Part shown: one piece after another, positions 14,058 to 15,564 of the stretch
Layout: each line of letters begins with the position of its first letter
How positions within the stretch are numbered: the stretch's first letter is position 1
From: Thermoproteota archaeon
GTDB lineage: Archaea; Korarchaeota; Korarchaeia; Korarchaeales; Korarchaeaceae
Length of the DNA: 15,564 nt
Assembly: GCA_021158805.1 (NCBI GenBank)
Contig: JAGGTZ010000046.1
Coordinates: forward strand, 1 to 15,564
Direction of reading: 5' to 3'
Translations under genes and position numbers: made by a program
Notes under the pieces: model-generated
Databases searched by the model: none
What the model saw: only the letters and a program-made list of their open reading frames with translations
Told to the model about the DNA's origin: nothing

Positions 14058-15564
14058 ATGATAGCCAGGGCCCTCAGGGAGTACAGCAAAGATGAAGTGC
14101 TCGCTGTCCTACATCCAGCCGTAGCCATGTGGTTTGATTCGAAGTTCCCTGATTTAAGCCCACCGCAAAGGTATGCAGTCATACCCATCCACGAGGGTAG
14201 AAACGTCTTGGTAACTAGTCCTACAGGCACCGGAAAGACCTTAACCGCCTTTCTCTCTATAATAAGCCAGCTGCTAGAAATGGGAGAGGAAGGAGAGCTT
14301 GAGGATACGGTTTACGCGATATATGTGTCCCCCCTGAGGGCCCTGAATAATGACATTTACAGAAACCTAGAGGTACCTCTTAAGGAAATTAGAGAACTCT
14401 CCCCTAACTTACCTGAGATTAGACATGCGGTTAGGACGGGAGATACCTCAGCTAGTGAGAAGTCCAAGCAGCTTAGAAAACCGCCCCACATCTTAATAAC
14501 TACGCCTGAGACCCTTGGAATTGTATTAACAGCGCCGAAGTTTAGGGAGAAGCTTAGAACGGTCAGATGGGTAATAGTCGATGAGATACATAGTCTGGTA
14601 GAGAATAAGAGGGGCACTCATCTAGCTCTCTCATTAGAGAGATTGAGATGGCTTACGGAGAGGGAATTCGTCAGAATAGGACTTTCAGCCACTATAAACC
14701 CACTAGATGAAGTAGCTGAGTTCCTAGTAGGTTATGAGGATGGTAGACCACGAGATTGCCTCATTGTAGAGACTAATTGGGCTAAAGCTTTGGATCTAGC
14801 CCTACTTTCCCCAGTTAGTGATCTCGTAAACACGCCTTCCGAAGAGATTTCCGCTAAGATGTATGAGCTCGTAGCCAGACTAGTGAAGGAACATACAACT
14901 ACCTTAATATTCACAAATACTAGAAGTGGTACCGAAAGAGTAGTCTTCCACCTTAAGAAGGTCCTAAAAGATGGTATAGAAGATATAGATCAAAGGATAG
15001 CTGCCCATCACAGCTCCCTCTCTAGATTTGTGAGAAGAGAGGTGGAGGAGAGGCTTAAGAAGGGAGAATTGAAAGCCATCGCGAGTTCGACTAGTTTGGA
15101 GCTAGGAATAGATATTGGGTACATAGACTTGGTTATACAGATAGGTAGCCCAAAGTCCGTTACTAGGGCATTGCAGAGGATCGGAAGAGCTGGTCATAGG
15201 CTTCAAGACGTCAGTAAGGGTAGATTCATTGTAGTGGATAGGGACGACGCGCTTGAAGTCGCTGTAATGCTTAGGGAAGCCCTAAGCGGTAGACTAGACA
15301 AAGTACACATACCTAAGAACCCGTTAGATGTCTTAGCTCAGCACATAGTTGGGATGGCTGTAGAGAGGAAATGGAAGGTGGAAGATGCGTATAAGCTGAT
15401 CACATCCGCATATCCCTATAGAGACCTACCATGGGAGGACTTTGAGGCTGTATTAAGATATCTTGCAGGGGAATACACGCAGCTAGAGAGTAGAAAAGTG
15501 TACGGAAAGATATGGTACGACCCTGAGGAAGGGACATTCGGGAGAAGGGGGAAATATGCTAGGG
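14058..15564 (+). CDS. lhr: Lhr-type superfamily 2 helicase (3' end outside window)
   Basis: ATP-dependent 3'-to-5' helicase of the archaeal Lhr family, linked to repair and recombination. The 502 visible codons cover both RecA-like domains: LSPPQRYA (33-40, Q-motif region), Walker A SPTGTGKT (54-61), SPLRALNND (91-99), TTPETL (148-153), DEIH box (175-178), SATINP (210-215), IFTNTRSGTE (284-293), motif V STSLELGIDIG (344-354) and motif VI QRIGRAGH (373-380). After that comes the start of the winged-helix region (about 415 on, LDVLAQHIVGMA). Full-length relatives are about 850-950 aa, so roughly 1.0-1.3 kb should follow. Start is the ATG at 14058; GTG at 14052 is an alternative. The gene is clearly truncated by the window end, with no internal frame break. 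Confidence 0.96.
   Translation, partial: MIARALREYSKDEVLAVLHPAVAMWFDSKFPDLSPPQRYAVIPIHEGRNVLVTSPTGTGKTLTAFLSIISQLLEMGEEGELEDTVYAIYVSPLRALNNDIYRNLEVPLKEIRELSPNLPEIRHAVRTGDTSASEKSKQLRKPPHILITTPETLGIVLTAPKFREKLRTVRWVIVDEIHSLVENKRGTHLALSLERLRWLTEREFVRIGLSATINPLDEVAEFLVGYEDGRPRDCLIVETNWAKALDLALLSPVSDLVNTPSEEISAKMYELVARLVKEHTTTLIFTNTRSGTERVVFHLKKVLKDGIEDIDQRIAAHHSSLSRFVRREVEERLKKGELKAIASSTSLELGIDIGYIDLVIQIGSPKSVTRALQRIGRAGHRLQDVSKGRFIVVDRDDALEVAVMLREALSGRLDKVHIPKNPLDVLAQHIVGMAVERKWKVEDAYKLITSAYPYRDLPWEDFEAVLRYLAGEYTQLESRKVYGKIWYDPEEGTFGRRGKYAR

Overview
This window looks like a chromosomal segment of a thermophilic, anaerobic archaeon. The evidence is an archaeal-type 3-dehydroquinate synthase II, a GHMP-family shikimate kinase, an XPD helicase, an Lhr-type helicase, an archaeal NikR, TATA elements about 25 nt upstream of several start codons, GGTGAT/AGGTG ribosome sites, and heavy AGA/AGG arginine use. 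A TACK-lineage member, possibly Korarchaeota-like, would fit, but that is inference. I see no mobile element, CRISPR array, tRNA or rRNA; this is core-genome sequence.

Layout. (1) 1-1460, + strand: the T and A components of an ECF-type metal transporter, convergent with a nickel-responsive NikR regulator (1471-1887, -), which suggests nickel uptake. (2) 1888-2282: a 395-bp gene-free stretch with the nikR promoter, several short palindromes and the promoter of a two-CBS-domain protein (2283-2714, +). (3) 2827-4880, - strand: a run of four genes, namely an ITP/XTP phosphatase, a MobB-like protein with a ruined P-loop, and two small archaeal hypotheticals, one of which may be arcadin-1-like. (4) 4926-5327, +: a YbjN-like protein divergent from the phosphatase. 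(5) 5389-10688: shikimate-pathway genes aroB' (-), aroE and aroK (+). Between aroB' and aroE sits a tightly coupled pair (-): a core, MetE-like methionine synthase and a RACo-type ATP-dependent activator of corrinoid proteins. (6) 10672-15564: XPD helicase (-), calcineurin-like phosphoesterase (+), a small HAD phosphatase (+) preceded by two tiny chained ORFs, and the 5' part of an Lhr helicase (+), cut by the window end.

How the genes fit together. The core methionine synthase has all four zinc ligands but no folate-binding N-terminal half, and it is followed 2 nt later by the corrinoid activator. The simplest reading is that methionine methyl groups come from a corrinoid protein, probably the corrinoid iron-sulfur protein of the Wood-Ljungdahl pathway. 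Nickel uptake and NikR agree with a nickel enzyme such as CO dehydrogenase/acetyl-CoA synthase, which is not in this window. The best candidates for something less described are the metE-RACo operon and the chained leader ORFs in front of the HAD gene.
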